DNA from: Pseudomonas multiresinivorans
Lineage (GTDB): Bacteria > Pseudomonadota > Gammaproteobacteria > Pseudomonadales > Pseudomonadaceae
Length of the DNA: 64,000 bases
Reading direction: 5' to 3'
Assembly (NCBI RefSeq): GCF_012971725.1
Contig: NZ_CP048833.1
Span: 5,642,001-5,706,000, forward strand
In this document: one piece after another, positions 51,438 to 60,408 of the stretch
How the letters are laid out: each line of letters begins with the position of its first letter
Position numbering within the stretch: the stretch's first letter is position 1
The notes under the pieces: generated by a model
The model's database searches: none
What the model saw: the letters and a program-made list of their open reading frames with translations, nothing else
Told to the model about the DNA's origin: nothing
Translations under genes and position numbers: made by a program

Positions 51438-52010
51438 ATGCGTGCAGTAGTTCGCTCGATGTTGTTGCTGGGAGCCTGCCTGACTCTCTCGGCCTGTGGC
51501 AGCCTGCTGCCCAGCGAACGCGCGGAAGTGCAATCACCATTCCTGGATTACCAGGATGCACAGAGCCGCTTCAACCAGGTCGATCCCGGCAAGACAACGA
51601 AGTCGCAGCTCTACGCGCTGGGCTTCGATCCGCTGTCCCAGGGTAACGCCAAGATGCTCTCGTTCATCGACGTGCGCCTGCTCTTCGTGCAGCCCAACAT
51701 CCCCATCGACTACCTGCCCGACGGCCTGGTCACCTGCCTGCAGGCCAAGGACCGCTGCGTGGGCTACGCCTTCGACTTCAACAAGACCGACAGCCAGCGC
51801 GTAGGCAGCTTCTGGGCCGATATCTTCAACTTCCGCAAGCGCCGCCAGGTGCAGGGCTGGTCGTTCCGCCCAGTGTTCGTGCTGATCGACGATGTGGTGG
51901 TGCACAAGACCAGCAACGGCGAGCCGAACATCCGCCGCATGGAAGACAAGAAGAACCCGCTCGGCCCGCTGCAGGGTGCTGGCGAATACTTCTCCGACCA
52001 GCTCAAGTGA
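51438..52010 (+). CDS. Putative outer-membrane lipoprotein, unknown function
   Basis: 190 residues with a lipobox (LGACLTLSACGSLL, lipidated Cys at about residue 20). The mature part contains a conserved-looking segment (DPGKTTKSQLYALGFDPLSQ) that recalls the DUF/SmpA-like small lipoproteins, but I do not recognise a family with confidence. AGGGGAGC is upstream of the ATG. It stands between the binding protein and cmoA. Confidence 0.75.
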   Translation: MRAVVRSMLLLGACLTLSACGSLLPSERAEVQSPFLDYQDAQSRFNQVDPGKTTKSQLYALGFDPLSQGNAKMLSFIDVRLLFVQPNIPIDYLPDGLVTCLQAKDRCVGYAFDFNKTDSQRVGSFWADIFNFRKRRQVQGWSFRPVFVLIDDVVVHKTSNGEPNIRRMEDKKNPLGPLQGAGEYFSDQLK

Positions 52011-52124
52011 CCCTTATCGGCTGACGCTTGGGCGCACTTCGCGCCTCGGCTACAATGCGCGTCCCGGCAATCCGGGCGCGCCGCGCCCCGTTGCCTGTTT
52101 CAGCGTAACGAGGCCCCATCCAGC

Positions 52125-52865
52125 GTGAGCGAATCCGACCGCATCTTCGCCCAGCCGCAAACCCAGGTTCCCGATTTCACCTTCAACGAGGACGTGGTGC
52201 GCGTCTTCCCGGACATGATCAAGCGATCGGTGCCGGGCTACCCCACCATCGTCGAGAACATCGGCGTGCTCGGCGCGCGCTTCGCCACCCCGAACAGCGT
52301 GCTCTACGACCTCGGCTGCTCGCTGGGTGCCGTGACCCAGGCGCTGCGCCGCCACGTGAAGACCGACGGCTGCCGCGTCATCGGCGTCGACAATTCCGCG
52401 CCGATGATCGAGCGCTGCGGCGAATACCTGCGCGCCCAGGACGCCATGCACCAGGAGCTGCTGCCGGTCGAACTGATCGAGGCAGACATCCTCACCCTGG
52501 ACCTCAAGCCCTGCTCGCTGATCGCGCTGAACTTCACCCTGCAGTTCATCGCCCCCGAACAACGCCTGGAACTGCTCACCCGGCTGCATAGCGCGCTGCT
52601 CCCCGGCGGCGCGCTGATCCTCTCGGAAAAACTGCGCTTCGCCGACGAGCAGGAGCACGACCTGCTCACCGACCTGCACATCGACTTCAAGCGCGCCAAT
52701 GGCTACAGCGAACTGGAAATCGCCCAGAAACGCACCGCCATCGAGAACGTCATGCGCCCCGATACCCTGCAAACCCATCGCGAGCGCCTGCTGGCCGCCG
52801 GTTTCTCCAAGGTCGTGCCCTGGTTCCAATGCCTCAACTTCGCTTCTCTGATTGCCCTGCCATGA
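52125..52865 (+). CDS. cmoA: Carboxy-S-adenosyl-L-methionine synthase
   Basis: 246 residues from a GTG start at 52125 (GAGG upstream). The enzyme makes carboxy-SAM from SAM and prephenate for modification of tRNA wobble uridine to cmo5U. Family stretches present are FTFNEDVVRVFPDMIKRSVP and VLYDLGCSLGAVTQALRRHV, and the FKRANGYSELEIAQKRTAIE segment. It overlaps cmoB by ATGA, the normal arrangement in gammaproteobacteria. Confidence 0.95.
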   Translation: MSESDRIFAQPQTQVPDFTFNEDVVRVFPDMIKRSVPGYPTIVENIGVLGARFATPNSVLYDLGCSLGAVTQALRRHVKTDGCRVIGVDNSAPMIERCGEYLRAQDAMHQELLPVELIEADILTLDLKPCSLIALNFTLQFIAPEQRLELLTRLHSALLPGGALILSEKLRFADEQEHDLLTDLHIDFKRANGYSELEIAQKRTAIENVMRPDTLQTHRERLLAAGFSKVVPWFQCLNFASLIALP

Positions 52866-53830
52866 TCGAACGCTTCGACCTCGACCGCCTCGGCCTTGAA
52901 CTGGCCGGCACACCGCTGGAATCCTGGGCCGCCACGCTGCCCGCGCAATTGGCCGCCAAGGTCGACGACGGCCATGGCGACCTGGAACGCTGGCTGACGG
53001 CGGTGGATCGTCTGCCCGAACTGCAGCCTGCCGCCATCGAACTGCGCGAGCGCTTCAATCTGGAAGGCGCCTGCGACGAGGCCACCCGCGAGCAGCTCAA
53101 ACTGGCCCTGCAAGGGCTGATCCCATGGCGCAAGGGACCGTTCAACCTGTTCGGCGTGCACATCGACACCGAATGGCGCTCGGACTGGAAATGGCAGCGC
53201 GTCTCGCCGCACCTCGACCTGACCGGCAAGCGCGTGCTGGATGTCGGCTGCGGCAACGGTTACTACCAATGGCGCATGCTCGGCGCCGGCGCGCGCAGCG
53301 TGGTGGGTGTCGACCCGAACTGGCTGTTCTTCTGCCAATTCCTCGCCATGAAGCGCTACCTGCCGGACCTGCCGGCCTGGCACCTGCCCTTCGCCCTGGA
53401 AGACTTGCCCGAGAAGCTGGAAGGCTTCGATACCGTGTTCTCCATGGGCGTGCTCTACCACCGCCGCTCGCCTGTCGACCACCTGCTCGCGCTCAAGGAT
53501 TGCCTGCGCAAGGGGGGCGAACTGGTGCTGGAGACCCTGGTGGTGGAAGGCAACGTGAACACCGTGCTGGTGCCCGAGGACCGCTACGCGCAGATGCGCA
53601 ACGTATGGTTCCTGCCATCGGTGCCGGCGCTGGAGCTGTGGCTGCGCCGCGCAGGCTTTACCGACGTGCGCAGCGTGGACATCAGCCGCACCTCGGTGGA
53701 AGAACAACGCGCCACCGAGTGGATGCGCTATCAGTCGCTGCCGGACTTCCTCGATCCGGAAGACCATGGCCGCACCATCGAAGGCCTGCCGGCGCCGCTG
53801 CGCGCCACGCTGGTGGCACGCAAGCCCTAG
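52862..53830 (+). CDS. cmoB: tRNA U34 carboxymethyltransferase
   Basis: 322 residues. It transfers the carboxymethyl group of carboxy-SAM to 5-hydroxyuridine in tRNA. The family landmarks are LIPWRKGPFNLFGVHIDTEW, the SAM motif VLDVGCGNGYYQWRMLGAGA and SMGVLYHRRSPVDHLLALKD. The start at 52862 overlaps the cmoA stop by four bases. It is followed by a REP unit. Confidence 0.95.
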   Translation: MIERFDLDRLGLELAGTPLESWAATLPAQLAAKVDDGHGDLERWLTAVDRLPELQPAAIELRERFNLEGACDEATREQLKLALQGLIPWRKGPFNLFGVHIDTEWRSDWKWQRVSPHLDLTGKRVLDVGCGNGYYQWRMLGAGARSVVGVDPNWLFFCQFLAMKRYLPDLPAWHLPFALEDLPEKLEGFDTVFSMGVLYHRRSPVDHLLALKDCLRKGGELVLETLVVEGNVNTVLVPEDRYAQMRNVWFLPSVPALELWLRRAGFTDVRSVDISRTSVEEQRATEWMRYQSLPDFLDPEDHGRTIEGLPAPLRATLVARKP

Positions 53831-53838
53831 GTATCGCC

Positions 53839-53918
53839 AGGTTCGCGAGCAAGCTCGCTCCTACGAAGAGCAGCGCTCCCTGCAGGGCCGAGGCGCGCCT
53901 CGCCCTTGCTCGCGAACC
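53839..53918. repeat. REP doublet, first family, second arm degenerate
   Basis: GGTTCGCGAGCAAGCTCGCT opens the element in inverted orientation. The right arm is reduced to CGCCTCGCCCTTGCTCGCGA. It lies between convergent cmoB and pdxJ. Confidence 0.8.
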
Positions 53919-53929
53919 AAGGACAACAA

Positions 53930-54673
53930 TTAGCGGTGAGCCGCCGCCACGATCAGCGCCTTCATCTCGGCAACTGCCTGCTTGAAGCCCACGAACAGCG
54001 CGTGGGCGACGATGGCGTGGCCGATGTTCAGCTCGTTGATCCCGGCAATTGCCGCCACCGGCTCGGCGTTGTGGTAATGCAGGCCGTGGCCGGCGTTGAC
54101 GATCAGGCCATGGGACAGGCCGAATTCCACGCCATCGCGAATGCGCGCCAGTTCATGGGCTGCTTCGGCGGGGTTGTGCGCGTCGGCGTAGCGACCGGTA
54201 TGCAGCTCGACAGCCGGCGCACCGATACGTGCCGAGGCCTCGATCTGGCGCTGGTCCGGGTCGATGAACAGCGACACTTCACAACCGGCGGCCGCCAGGC
54301 GCTGCACCGCTTCGCGGATACGCGCTTCCTGGCCGGCAACGTCCAGGCCACCTTCGGTGGTCAGTTCCTGGCGGGTCTCCGGAACCAGGCAGACGTGGGC
54401 CGGGCGAATGATCTCGGCGAACTTCATCATCTCCTCGGTGACGCCCATCTCGAAGTTCATGCGCGTCTGCAGCACTTCGGCGAGCACGCGCACGTCGCGG
54501 TCCTGGATATGCCGGCGGTCTTCGCGCAGGTGCACGGTGATGCCGTCGGCGCCGGCTTCCTCGGCGTCCAGCGCGGCTTTCACCGGGTCGGGATAACGGG
54601 TGCCGCGGGCCTGGCGCAGGGTGGCGACGTGGTCGATGTTCACGCCGAGCAGAATACGGTTGGCTTCAGTCAC
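53930..54673 (-). CDS. pdxJ: Pyridoxine 5'-phosphate synthase
   Basis: 247 residues. It condenses 1-deoxyxylulose 5-phosphate with 3-amino-2-oxopropyl phosphate in vitamin B6 synthesis. The barrel shows LLGVNIDHVATLRQARGTRY at the N terminus, DGITVHLREDRRHIQDRDV and the C-terminal NIGHAIVAHALFVGFKQAV loop, all characteristic. Its start overlaps the end of recO by 8 bp. It is last in the rnc-era-recO-pdxJ operon. Confidence 0.96.
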   Translation of the reverse strand: MTEANRILLGVNIDHVATLRQARGTRYPDPVKAALDAEEAGADGITVHLREDRRHIQDRDVRVLAEVLQTRMNFEMGVTEEMMKFAEIIRPAHVCLVPETRQELTTEGGLDVAGQEARIREAVQRLAAAGCEVSLFIDPDQRQIEASARIGAPAVELHTGRYADAHNPAEAAHELARIRDGVEFGLSHGLIVNAGHGLHYHNAEPVAAIAGINELNIGHAIVAHALFVGFKQAVAEMKALIVAAAHR

Positions 54674-55370
54674 GGGAGTTGTCCTTGCGATTCATGAAGA
54701 GCTCGCGGCTGACCAGCGGTCGGCCGCCAAGATGGGGTGCCAGGGCCTGGCGCATCAGGCGCTTGGCCGCCGCCAGGGCGCCGGGGGTGCTCCAGTCGGC
54801 TTCGGCCATGGCCAGCAGGTCGGCGCCGTGGAACAGGCCCGGTTGCAGGCTGCCGACCGGCTCGAGGCCCGAGTCGGGCAACAGGCGATAGAGACCGTCT
54901 GGCGCGACGCTCTGGCCGACGATATCGGTGTCCAGGGAAAAACCATAGCCCAGGTCGTCCAGCAGCCGCCATTCGAAGGAGCGCAGCAGCGGCTCCAGCG
55001 GATTGCCGGCGGCCAGCAGCGGCAGGGTTGCGTGGTAGTGCTCGAACAATGCGGGATGCGGATCCTCCGCCGGGAGCAGGCGGATCATCAGCTCGTTCAG
55101 GTACAGGCCACTGAACAGCGCTTCGCCACTGAGCAGATTGGGGATGCCGTTGGGCTCCAGGCGCACGACGTTCTTCAGCTCGCTGCGTCCGCGGAACTCG
55201 ACCTCCAGCGGCACGAACGGCCGCGCCAGCGCACCGGCCTTGCCCCGCGCGCCGCGCAGCACAGCACGCAGGCGCCCCTGCGGGGTGAAGAAATCCACCA
55301 GCGCGCTGGTTTCCTTGTAGGGACGGCTGTGCAGGACGAAGGCGGCCTGGGCAGTAGAAGCGAGGCTCAT
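54666..55370 (-). CDS. recO: DNA repair protein RecO
   Basis: 234 residues. The N-terminal OB fold (AFVLHSRPYKETSALVDFFT, then GRLRAVLRGARGKAGALARP) is followed by the helical C-terminal domain (ELMIRLLPAEDPHPALFEHY). It loads RecA with RecR and anneals single strands. The start MSLAST at 55370 was preferred to the frame opening at 55409 because of family length. It is 88 bp behind era and overlaps pdxJ. Confidence 0.95.
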   Translation of the reverse strand: MSLASTAQAAFVLHSRPYKETSALVDFFTPQGRLRAVLRGARGKAGALARPFVPLEVEFRGRSELKNVVRLEPNGIPNLLSGEALFSGLYLNELMIRLLPAEDPHPALFEHYHATLPLLAAGNPLEPLLRSFEWRLLDDLGYGFSLDTDIVGQSVAPDGLYRLLPDSGLEPVGSLQPGLFHGADLLAMAEADWSTPGALAAAKRLMRQALAPHLGGRPLVSRELFMNRKDNSRD

Positions 55371-55458
55371 GGCACTGCGCCTGGAGTGGGAGTCGGGAGG
55401 TGGGCGCACTCAGGCGCCCGACGGGTGTGCTCCGCGAATTTTCGCGGGGCACTGAAGG

Positions 55459-56400
55459 TCAGAGGTCGCCGTAGCCCAGCGAGCGCAGTGCGCGCTCGTC
55501 GTCGGACCAGCCGCCCTTCACTTTCACCCAGAGGTTGAGCATGACCTTGGAGTCGAACAGCACTTCCATGTCCTTGCGGGCATTCTGGCCGATGCTTTTG
55601 ATGCGATCGCCCTTGTCGCCGATAATGATCTTCTTCTGGCCGTCGCGCTCGACCAGGATCAGCGCGTGGATGTGCAGGATAGGACCGTCCTGCTTGAACT
55701 CTTCGATCTCCACGGCCACCTGGTACGGCAGCTCGGCGCCCAGCTGGCGCATGATCTTCTCGCGCACCAGTTCGGCAGCGAGGAAGCGGCTGCTGCGATC
55801 GGTGATCTGGTCTTCCGGGAAGAAGTGGTCATTCTCCGGCAGGCGCTCGGCCACCAAGCTTTCGAGCACGTCGAGGTTCTGCCCGTGCTGGGCGGAAATC
55901 GGCACGACTTCGGCGCTGGGCAGTTGCTCGGCCAGCCACTGCAGGTGCGGCAGCAGGTCGCCCTTGTCTTCCATGCGATCGACCTTGTTCACCGCCAGCA
56001 GGACCGGGCAGCTCACGTACTTGACCTTGTCGTAGACCATCTGGTCTTCGTCGGTCCAGCGGTTGCGGTCGACGACAAAGATCACCACGTCGACATCCTT
56101 CAACGCGGCGCTGGCCGAACGGTTCATGTAACGGTTGAGCGCCTTGTCGTTGTCCTTGTGCAGACCGGGAGTATCGACATACACCGCCTGCACATCACCC
56201 TCGGTCTTGATGCCCAGCAGGGTGTGACGGGTGGTCTGCGGCTTGCGCGAGGTGATTGCCAGTTTCTGCCCGAGGATATGGTTGAGCAGGGTCGACTTGC
56301 CGACGTTGGGGCGGCCGACGATCGCCACGTAGCCGCAGCGAACGACTCCTGCTTCATCGTGCTCGGATTGATCGTGCTGGTCTTGCTCGTGCTCACTCAT
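55459..56400 (-). CDS. era: GTPase Era
   Basis: 313 residues, slightly longer than E. coli Era because of an acidic N-terminal stretch (MSEHEQDQHDQSEHDEAG). GTPase motifs are VGRPNVGKSTLLN (G1), DTPGLH (G3) and NKVDRM (G4), and the C-terminal KH domain includes KKIIIGDKGDRIKSIGQNAR. It binds 16S rRNA during 30S assembly. It overlaps rnc by 8 bp, indicating coupled translation. Confidence 0.96.
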   Translation of the reverse strand: MSEHEQDQHDQSEHDEAGVVRCGYVAIVGRPNVGKSTLLNHILGQKLAITSRKPQTTRHTLLGIKTEGDVQAVYVDTPGLHKDNDKALNRYMNRSASAALKDVDVVIFVVDRNRWTDEDQMVYDKVKYVSCPVLLAVNKVDRMEDKGDLLPHLQWLAEQLPSAEVVPISAQHGQNLDVLESLVAERLPENDHFFPEDQITDRSSRFLAAELVREKIMRQLGAELPYQVAVEIEEFKQDGPILHIHALILVERDGQKKIIIGDKGDRIKSIGQNARKDMEVLFDSKVMLNLWVKVKGGWSDDERALRSLGYGDL

Positions 56401-57085
56401 GGCCATTCTCCACGCCCAGGGCTGCCAGTGCGGCGGCGGCGGCCACCTGCTCGGCGATGCGGCGGCTGCCGCCGTGCCCGTGGGTCTTGTCATTCAGCAG
56501 GGCCACCTCGCACTCTACGAAGAAGGTGCGGCAGTGCGGTTCGCCCTGGATATCCACCACGTCGTAGCGCGGCAGGTCGCACCCGCGGGACTGCAGAAAT
56601 TCCTGCAGGCGGGTCTTGGGGTCCTTGTTGGTATCCACCGGGGTCAGTTCGCGCAGCTGCGGGCCGAGCCAGTCCATGATCCGCTCACGAGCGGAATCCA
56701 TGCCGGTATCCAGATAGATGGCGCCGATCAGCGCTTCCATGGCGTCAGCCAGGATCGACTCGCGGCGATAACCGCCGCTCTTCAGCTCGCCCGAGCCCAG
56801 TCGCAGGTAATCCCCGATTTCGAATCCGCGGGCCAGCAGGGCCAGGGTCTCGCCCTTCACCAGACGCGCACGCAGGCGCGACAGTTGGCCTTCACGGGCC
56901 TGGGGGAAGTGGGTGAACAGAGCTTCGCCAATGACGAAGTTGAGGATGGCGTCACCGAGGAACTCCAGGCGCTCGTTGTTGCGCCCGGCGAAACTGCGAT
57001 GGGTCAGCGCCAGGACCATCAGGTCCTGGTCGCGGAAGGTATAGCCAAGCTTGCGCTCGAGTCGATCCAGGCTGTTGTTGCTCAC
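56393..57085 (-). CDS. rnc: Ribonuclease III
   Basis: 230 residues. The catalytic signature is NERLEFLGDAILNFVIGEAL, with the second acidic cluster in ADAMEALIGAIYLDTG, and the double-stranded-RNA binding domain lies at about 155-225. It processes rRNA precursors and structured mRNAs. It is preceded by the DUF4845 gene with a four-base ATGA overlap. Two hairpins in the leader of the transcript could be its own targets. Confidence 0.96.
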   Translation of the reverse strand: MSNNSLDRLERKLGYTFRDQDLMVLALTHRSFAGRNNERLEFLGDAILNFVIGEALFTHFPQAREGQLSRLRARLVKGETLALLARGFEIGDYLRLGSGELKSGGYRRESILADAMEALIGAIYLDTGMDSARERIMDWLGPQLRELTPVDTNKDPKTRLQEFLQSRGCDLPRYDVVDIQGEPHCRTFFVECEVALLNDKTHGHGGSRRIAEQVAAAAALAALGVENGHE

Positions 57086-57459
57086 GGCATTCGTACACGG
57101 AATTCTTTGTCAAATTTGACCACCAGGTCGATGTTCTGCACCAGTGGCTCGCGTTTTTCGTATTTCAGGTGGGCGCGGAACTCGTTGTTGTCGAGTTGGA
57201 CGTCCAGCGCATCTTCCAGCTTGAGATCGCGGATGTTGTTGAGCATCAGCGCCTTGCTCACATAAGCGTAGAACTCCGGGACAGTGCGCACTTCCGCAGC
57301 CTTGTCGGTCTCCACCGAGGTGATGGCCTTCTCGATGGCGTAGTAGTCCATGTAGTGCGGGATGACCTTGAACGCGGCACTGGCCAGGAACGCCACAATG
57401 GCGAGCACCACCAGCCAACCCAGCAACGACATCCCCTTCTGCGAACGTGCGTACGTCAT
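57082..57459 (-). CDS. DUF4845 membrane protein
   Basis: 125 residues with one membrane helix near the N terminus (MSLLGWLVVLAIVAFLASAA) and a periplasmic-type C-terminal domain (VIPHYMDYYAIEKAITSVET, a family landmark). The function is unknown; the gene between lepB and rnc is conserved in pseudomonads. GAGG is upstream of the ATG. It overlaps rnc by four bases. Confidence 0.9.
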   Translation of the reverse strand: MTYARSQKGMSLLGWLVVLAIVAFLASAAFKVIPHYMDYYAIEKAITSVETDKAAEVRTVPEFYAYVSKALMLNNIRDLKLEDALDVQLDNNEFRAHLKYEKREPLVQNIDLVVKFDKEFRVRMP

Positions 57460-57490
57460 ATCGACCTCATGTCGGTATCTTTCTTATATG

Positions 57491-57552
57491 CCCGCCAACC
57501 GCGGCGGGTCCAAGTGAAGCGGGGCTGCCTCGCTCCCCGCGTGCAGCCCCGC
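57491..57552 (-). promoter_or_regulatory. Leader hairpins upstream of the DUF4845-rnc operon
   Basis: Two perfect inverted repeats lie in the 142 bp between lepB and DUF4845: GCGGGGCTGC/GCAGCCCCGC (57519-57528 with 57543-57552) and CCCGCC/GGCGGG (57491-57496 with 57503-57508). Neither is followed by a T-run on the minus strand, so they do not look like terminators for lepB. They may be processing or attenuation structures. Confidence 0.5.
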
Positions 57553-57601
57553 CTTTATTTAGCATCGTTCCAGCCTTGCCGGCCCGGAGCGTCTCACAAG
57601 C

Positions 57602-58456
57602 TTAGTGAATCACACCGACTCGCGAGAAATTCGGCAGATTGCGCATCTTCGGATCCGGCCAGCTCATCCAGACCGCGAACGCCTTGCCGACGATATTGCG
57701 ATCCGGAACCATGCCCAGCAGGTCCTTCGGAATCTTCGGATCGTTCCAGTAACGGCTGTCGTTGGAGTTGTCGCGGTTGTCGCCCATCATGAAGTAATGG
57801 TCGGCCGGTACTTTCCACTGCTTGCCCGGCTCGATGCGGAAACGGGTCATTTCCTTGCGGATCATGTGCTCCACGGCGCCCAGCTTCTCCTGGTACAGGG
57901 TCACGCTGCCCAGGGTGCCCGGCTCATCACCCACCAGCGACTCGGCCACGGCCTTGTCGTTGATGTAAAGGCGCTTGTCGCTGGTGTAGCGGATGGTGTC
58001 ACCCGGTACGCCGATGACACGCTTGATGTAGTTGATGTTCGGATCGCTGGGGTAGCGGAACACCATGACATCGCCGCGCTGCGGGTCACCCACCGGGATC
58101 ACCTTGGTGTCCAGCACCGGCAGGCGAATGCCATAGGCGAACTTGTTCACCAGGATGAAATCGCCCACTTCCAGGGTCGGCTTCATCGAACCCGACGGGA
58201 TCTGGAAAGGCTCGACCAGGAACGAACGCAGCACCAGCACGATGAACAGCACCGGGAAGAACGACTTGCCGTATTCAACCAGCACCGGTTCCTTGTTCAG
58301 CTTCTCCAGCACTTCCGGATCGGCTTCGCTGACGGAACCTTCATAGGCGGAAATGGCCGCCCGGCGACGTGGTGCGAAAAGCACCAGGTCCACCAGGGCG
58401 AGAACGCCGCATACCGCAACGGCAATCACCAGCAACAGCGGGAAATTCAGGGTCAT
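57602..58456 (-). CDS. lepB: Signal peptidase I
   Basis: 284 residues. Two N-terminal membrane helices (about 5-27 and 64-79) precede the periplasmic catalytic domain with the Ser90/Lys145 dyad (IPSGSMKPTL and NYIKRVIGVPGD) and the MMGDNRDNSNDSRYW box. It removes signal peptides from exported proteins. The ATG at 58456 is preferred to an upstream TTG (58465), since the lepA stop is at 58462 and the length then equals the P. aeruginosa enzyme. Confidence 0.96.
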   Translation of the reverse strand: MTLNFPLLLVIAVAVCGVLALVDLVLFAPRRRAAISAYEGSVSEADPEVLEKLNKEPVLVEYGKSFFPVLFIVLVLRSFLVEPFQIPSGSMKPTLEVGDFILVNKFAYGIRLPVLDTKVIPVGDPQRGDVMVFRYPSDPNINYIKRVIGVPGDTIRYTSDKRLYINDKAVAESLVGDEPGTLGSVTLYQEKLGAVEHMIRKEMTRFRIEPGKQWKVPADHYFMMGDNRDNSNDSRYWNDPKIPKDLLGMVPDRNIVGKAFAVWMSWPDPKMRNLPNFSRVGVIH

Positions 58457-58461
58457 AGGGT

Positions 58462-60261
58462 TCAACTGTCCACTTTGAGCACAGCGAGGAAGGCTTCCTG
58501 CGGAATCTCCACGCTACCGACCTGCTTCATCCTTTTCTTACCGGCCTTCTGCTTCTCCAGCAGCTTGCGCTTACGGCTCACGTCACCACCGTAGCATTTG
58601 GCCAGCACGTTTTTCCTGAGCGCCTTGACCGTCGAGCGGGCGATGATCTGCCCGCCGATGGCGGCCTGAATCGCGACATCGAACATCTGCCGCGGAATCA
58701 ATTCCTTCATCTTCTCCACCAACTGACGGCCCTTGTACGGGGCGTTGTCGCGGTGGACGATCAGGGCGAGCGCGTCGACCTTCTCACCGTTGATCAGTAC
58801 ATCGAGACGAACCAGGTTGGCCGGCTCGAAGCGGTCGAAGCTGTAATCCAGCGAAGCATAGCCGCGGCTGGTGGACTTCAGGCGGTCGAAGAAGTCCAGC
58901 ACCACTTCGTTCATCGGCAGATCGTAGATCACCTGGACCTGGCCGCTGAGGAAGTGCATGTCGCGCTGGACACCGCGTTTCTCGATGCACAGGGTAATGA
59001 CGTTGCCCAGGTGCTCCTGAGGCACAAGGATGGTCGCGCGGCAGATCGGCTCGCGCATTTCGTCGATGGACGAGAGGTCGGGCAGCTTGGACGGGTTGTC
59101 AACGTAGAGGATCTCGCCGTTCTTCTGCACGATCTCGAAGATCACGGTCGGCGCGGTGGTGATCAGGTCCAGGTCGTATTCGCGCTCCAGGCGCTCCTGA
59201 ATGATCTCCATGTGCAGCATGCCGAGGAAGCCGATGCGGAAGCCAAAGCCCAGGGCCTCGGAGCTTTCCGGCTCGTACTGCAGCGCGGCGTCGTTCAGGG
59301 TCAGCTTCTGCAGCGCCTCGCGGAAGTCCTCGAAGTCATCGGAGCTGACCGGGAACAGGCCGGCGTAGACCTGCGGCTTGATGCGTTTGAAGCCTGGCAG
59401 CACGTCCACATCGGGGGTGTTGTTCAGGGTCAGCGTATCGCCCACCGGAGCACCGAGAATGTCCTTGATGCCGGCGATGATGAAGCCCACTTCGCCGGCC
59501 TTGAGGTCCGGGGTCTCGGTGTGCTTCGGGCTGAAGACGCCGACGCTGTCCACCTGGTGGATCTTGCCGGTGGACTTCACCAGGATCTTGTCGCCTTTCT
59601 TGACGCGGCCGTGCTTCACGCGCACCAGCGAGACCACGCCCAGGTAGTTGTCGAACCAGGAGTCGATGATCAGCGCCTGCAACGGCGCGTCGATGTTGCC
59701 TTCAGGGGGCGGAATGGTCGCGACCAGACGCTCCAGCACCTCGTCGACACCCATGCCGCTCTTGGCCGAGCAGGCCACGGCGTCGGTGGCATCGATGCCG
59801 ATGATGCTTTCGATCTCATCCTTCACGCGGTCAGGATCGGCCTGCGGCAGGTCCATCTTGTTCAGCACGGGCATGACTTCCAGGCCCTGCTCGATGGCGG
59901 TGTAGCAGTTGGCGACGGACTGTGCCTCCACGCCCTGGCCAGCGTCCACCACCAGCAACGCGCCTTCGCAGGCGGCCAGCGAACGGCTGACTTCGTAAGT
60001 GAAGTCAACGTGGCCGGGGGTATCGATGAAGTTCAGCTGGTAGGTCTTGCCGTCCTTCGCCTTGTAGTGGAGGGTGACGCTGTGCGCCTTGATGGTGATG
60101 CCGCGCTCACGCTCCAGGTCCATGGAGTCCAGCACCTGGGCCTCCATCTCGCGATCGGACAGGCCGCCGCACATCTGGATGAAGCGGTCTGCCAGCGTCG
60201 ACTTGCCATGGTCGATGTGGGCGATGATGGAGAAATTGCGGATATGACTCAGGTCACTCAC
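58462..60261 (-). CDS. lepA: Elongation factor 4 (LepA)
   Basis: 599 residues from a GTG start at 60261, the normal length. The G domain opens IRNFSIIAHIDHGKSTLADR, with DTPGHVDF (G3) and NKMDLPQ (G4), and the LepA-specific C-terminal domain ends KQKAGKKRMKQVGSVEIPQE. It acts as a ribosome-bound back-translocase or biogenesis GTPase. It is 5 bp from lepB and probably cotranscribed. A terminator separates it from mucD upstream. Confidence 0.96.
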   Translation of the reverse strand: MSDLSHIRNFSIIAHIDHGKSTLADRFIQMCGGLSDREMEAQVLDSMDLERERGITIKAHSVTLHYKAKDGKTYQLNFIDTPGHVDFTYEVSRSLAACEGALLVVDAGQGVEAQSVANCYTAIEQGLEVMPVLNKMDLPQADPDRVKDEIESIIGIDATDAVACSAKSGMGVDEVLERLVATIPPPEGNIDAPLQALIIDSWFDNYLGVVSLVRVKHGRVKKGDKILVKSTGKIHQVDSVGVFSPKHTETPDLKAGEVGFIIAGIKDILGAPVGDTLTLNNTPDVDVLPGFKRIKPQVYAGLFPVSSDDFEDFREALQKLTLNDAALQYEPESSEALGFGFRIGFLGMLHMEIIQERLEREYDLDLITTAPTVIFEIVQKNGEILYVDNPSKLPDLSSIDEMREPICRATILVPQEHLGNVITLCIEKRGVQRDMHFLSGQVQVIYDLPMNEVVLDFFDRLKSTSRGYASLDYSFDRFEPANLVRLDVLINGEKVDALALIVHRDNAPYKGRQLVEKMKELIPRQMFDVAIQAAIGGQIIARSTVKALRKNVLAKCYGGDVSRKRKLLEKQKAGKKRMKQVGSVEIPQEAFLAVLKVDS

Positions 60262-60367
60262 GGCGAACACACTCGGAAGGCTGAAGGCGGCGGTCCGCCG
60301 AAAAATAGCGGGGGAGTTTACCTGACTACAGCCTGATGCGTCACGCCGCGCCGGACGGTCAGGCATG

Positions 60368-60396
60368 AAAAAGGGCGACCGAAGTCGCCCTTTTCT
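60368..60396 (-). terminator. Rho-independent terminator of the muc operon
   Basis: Stem AAGGGCGAC/GTCGCCCTT with loop CGAA (60371-60392), followed on the minus strand by a T-run. It ends the algU-mucABCD transcript 12 bp after the mucD stop and lies ahead of lepA. Confidence 0.92.
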
Positions 60397-60408
60397 GGTG
60401 CGCCGACC

